From: Triops longicaudatus
Taxonomy: Eukaryota; Arthropoda; Branchiopoda; Notostraca; Triopsidae
Length of the DNA: 64,000 nucleotides
Assembly: GCA_022885665.1 (NCBI GenBank)
Contig: JAGQDJ010000023.1
Location: 987,020 to 1,051,019, forward strand
Direction: 5' to 3'
Made by a program: the position numbers and the translations under genes. Position 1 is the first letter of the stretch; every line of letters starts with the position of its first letter. Shown here one piece after another: positions 60,941-64,000 of the stretch. The notes below the pieces were generated by a model, which saw nothing but the letters and a program-made list of their open reading frames with translations, had not been told where the DNA came from and made no database searches.

Positions 60941-63900
60941 TTACGATGACAAAACGCTGTAAATCCAAGGTAAATAGTTAACGACACGAGTGTAAACTCC
61001 GGGCCAATCAGGCTTCCCACATCCAAAACCCCAGCTCGTCAATCCCATTATCGTAGGTTGTCCTAAAGATGGTTTCCAACCACGTGTTAGTCAACAGAAA
61101 CAGTCGTTATTTGTCCTTTTTTTCTTACCGTTAATCGAACACACCAAAGCCCCGCCAGAATCGCCCTTGCATGTGTCCGCACCGCCTTTTAAAAAGCCGG
61201 CACAGAACATGCCGCGTTCAAGCTTATTATATTTTTTTCGACAAATGTCGTCTCCTAGGATGGGAATCGTTACGGAATGCAAGCGAGTGGTGAAATCTGA
61301 AAGGAGAAAGTTGAAAACTCGGAATAGAGAAAAATTGTCAAACATACCGTCGCCAGTTGCTACCGAAGAGCCCCAGCCTGAAACGGTACACTTTAGACCA
61401 GCAGTATAGGGAGTGCCTTCTGGTGGCAGGCAGATTGGCTGTACATGCGGGCCGAATCGAATGCCGTGACCGTCTTTCGCTTTAATTCGAATTAAAGCGA
61501 TATCATTATTGTATCTTTTCGTCAGGTTGTACTCAGGATGAGTAGTTAATGTGTCTATAGTAAATTCCTCTTCGTAGGGGTCTGGCAACTGGGATAAGAA
61601 AGGTTATGTTCATATCTCTTTAACTAATATGTATTTTTATGGCGTGCGTGTTGCATTTTTATCCAATTGTTTACATATTTGAGTCAAACTACATGTGATT
61701 AGAAGGTAACATATTTTTATCTTTACGTGTTATATTAAATGTTTTTTTTTAATTCTATTTGTTCGTATATTTAAGACATATCTACATGTATTGTCATTGT
61801 TGGATTATGTATTATATTAATATCTAAATTTATCTAGTCCGTAGCTTAACTGTTTTTATTTGATTTATTTATTTGAATTGCGAGAAAGGAACGCTACTAT
61901 ACGAACCTCTGTGTGATAGTCACCGACTCGCAGAACGTGTAAATCGGGTGGGTAGTAATCGAAGCAGTGGGCTGCAGTAATTATGTAATATTCGCTAAGC
62001 ACGGCCGCTCCGCACGAATGTGAAGTGCCTTGTCTTCCACCCACTACGATTCGTAGGCCGACCTATATATGACTTTAAATTGACGACCAATGTCCACGCG
62101 TGTTCACCGTACTTGCCAAGGATAAGCGCCTGGCTTCGTGGGCGAACCACGGAGAATCTTAGGCGTGGCTGTTAAGGGATCTAATGGATCATCTACGAAA
62201 CGTTTTCCACATGTGTGGGGAAGAACACCGGGTCGAAGGCTGTTCGAGCTATTTATATGACTAAGCGTACTTAATAACAAAGATTTACGTTTGCAAGTGA
62301 CTTTGTAGGCGTGGTCACATACGCCTAGGTCAGAATTAAACAAGGTGCCTGGCGCACAATCTTGCGAATAAGCTCGCCCTTCGTAACAATTGACAAACTT
62401 GCCACAGTCGTTTGGATGAGGAAATATTCCATACGGTTTCGGACATTCCAATGGGACCAAGGGTTTGCCTTGCGTTCCATGCATAACTTGCCTAAAATTT
62501 TTGTAATCGGTATTGGTAGGTTTGTAATCTTTGTACATAAATGTTTACCACGGCTGGGGGGTGGTAGTAGTTGTACTTATAGGTAGTAGTTCTACTCGTC
62601 CTTCGACACGTCCTTCGTTTGTTTTATTACTGCCAGCCAATCGAATTTCGAACCCAAGCTGCTCTTGGCAAAGGAGCTCATCGGCACGATCTCCGCAATC
62701 ATTTCTCCCGTCACATACCTGTTTGTGGTTACCTCGTCAAACAAGCTTTTCCAAAAAAAATCAATGCTCCTACAGCCGTGTTGTTAATGCATTTTCCGTT
62801 AGTACATTCGAATAGGTTGCTACAGTTGACGCTAAAGAGCTTTCTTTCATAATAGTCCCATTCATTGGATGGTGTCGAGTCCCCTGATGTGCCAATATTG
62901 CTATCACTTAATACACATTCCTCTTGCGCAGGACTTAAAATAAGATAATTTAAGAACTGTAAAGACTCAACCTGCCTAATCTTACTTAAAATTGAAAGAT
63001 TTGCAAGTGAAATCTTTTGCTTCGGCACACCTCCTTGCACATGTGTCTAGCGAGGTATGCATCCATTTCTCCACGTCATGCAGTTTTAAAATAGCATTTT
63101 TCCGATGAGTGAATTCGCCTAAGTAGGACTGGCAGGTTTCTTCGTCCTTTCCATTACTGCAGTCCTGTTACAAAAATGAAACTGTAAGTTCGTGTGCGCC
63201 CCTTGCCGCTAAAAGAAAAAGGAATCTTGTTCTGCTACCTTTTCTCCGTCACAAATCCATGTGATGGAAATACACTCCCCTGGCTTGCACTGAAACTGAT
63301 TCACTTTGCACCTCGTGTTGCTTTGCAGCGCATTTTTAGCTGATGATTACCGCTTGATAAGTGAAGTAGGTTAATGTGTGATCTTGCTTACCGTCAACGG
63401 CACATCGTGGAATATCGCAGTATTCCATGGACTGCGGTGTTACGAAACACCATGGCTGCTCTTCGCTCCTTGGGTTGCGGCAGTAATTATGGGACGCGGT
63501 TATATTAGCACCTTTGCGACCTAATGCGACTTGGTCCTGTCTATTTATTGATAATCGTGTTGATCTAGCTAGTACATGGTTAATGCGCGGATCATCCCAT
63601 GCTAGACATGGGTGACCGGATTGCGATACATTGGCTGTTCCTTGGTAATCGAAGCCATTGCCGGTAATGCATCCTAAAACTGAATAATAATCTTGTGCTT
63701 TACTAAAACAGCTTTTCTTACCAATGTCAATTTGAGGCTTTTTGCATATAAAAGGCAATGGTATGTTCAGGCAATTTCTTAGCAAAGTCCAGAAATAGTA
63801 CGGTAATTTCGCGCACGTGTTGTGATATTTGAACCTATCCCGCAGAACGATACAATTTGCCTGTTCTTCCTGCCCTGGATTTCCTGTAAGGTTGTCTTTC

Positions 63901-64000
63901 CAGTCTGCATCACATAAGTTATCCATTGAACTATCTAGGATATCATATTTTTACGTCACCTGGCCACCAGCGCGTAAAGTTAAATGGCTGTTCGTTGTAT
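60941..64000 (-). CDS. Multidomain secreted serine protease, Tequila/neurotrypsin-like (runs off right edge)
   Basis: Mosaic extracellular trypsin. Minus-strand exons end at right edge-63960, 63904-63392, 63339-63239, 63164-62986, 62933-62774, 62718-62549, 62491-62113, 62062-61907, 61588-61348, 61296-61129, 61062-60941; all phases match. Domains in order: end of a C-type lectin domain (FTRWWPG...PFICKK), kringle (six Cys, YCRNPR, PWCFV), LDLa (FQCKPGECISITWICDG...DEETC), PAN/apple (CARRCAEAKDFTCKSFNF), second LDLa (CTNGKCINN...CDGRNDCGDRADELLC), a short SRCR-like start (FEIRLAGSNKTNEGRVEGRVE) that stops early, a chitin-binding type 2 domain (YGIFPHPNDCGKFVNCYEG), then trypsin. The catalytic triad is complete: ITAAHC, NNDIALI and CKGDSGG, with D189 in ADTCKGDSGG indicating cleavage after Lys/Arg. 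Activation would be after K in PKILRG. Insect Tequila/Sp22D combine CBM14, LDLa, SRCR and trypsin; neurotrypsin has kringle, SRCR and trypsin. N-terminus is missing. Confidence 0.9.

Overview
This 64 kb window is nuclear DNA from an arthropod. Genes are split by GT..AG introns, many only about 50-130 bases long. Two genes carry the arthropod BTB signature (F-x-L-R-W-N-N-H) of the tramtrack/lola/broad type, and there are receptors for arthropod neuropeptides and a chitin-binding serine protease. I cannot name the species. It is probably not a higher dipteran, because a PTPN13-like KIND-FERM gene is present. Coding segments were found by reading splice sites by eye. For seven genes all or nearly all exon phases agree, so those models are firm; the cadherin exon list was not phased fully.

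Layout. 1-4 kb, minus strand: N-terminal half of a KIND-FERM protein of the PTPN13/FRMPD2 type, running off the left edge. 4-10 kb: small ORFs, including four short proteins with one predicted membrane segment, two of which look like diverged copies of each other, and an orphan cysteine-containing exon. 11.5-14.6 kb, plus: a BTB zinc-finger gene with two alternative zinc-finger terminal exons. 15 kb, minus: a small secreted Pro/Tyr-rich protein with a TATA box. 18.5-27.6 kb, plus: a second BTB zinc-finger gene with a 7 kb intron and upstream short ORFs. 27.6-34.6 kb: no recognisable gene. 34.6-36.1 kb, plus: CAPA/pyrokinin (neuromedin-U-like) receptor. 37.3-44.3 kb, plus: a large single-pass cadherin of the CDH23/PCDH15/Cad99C kind. 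48.1-53.4 kb, minus: tachykinin receptor. 58.3-60.4 kb, plus: ODR-4 homologue, an ER factor for GPCR trafficking. 60.9-64 kb, minus: multidomain trypsin (C-type lectin, kringle, LDLa, PAN, LDLa, SRCR remnant, chitin-binding, protease), running off the right edge.

The genes do not form one pathway. Themes are neuropeptide signalling (two receptors and a receptor-trafficking factor), transcription control (two BTB-ZF genes) and cell-surface or extracellular proteins. The most novel-looking items are the short membrane-protein cluster at 4.8-8.2 kb, the paired zinc-finger cassettes, and the protease with its domain mix and shortened SRCR segment. No tRNA, rRNA or CRISPR was seen; mobile-element traces are slight.
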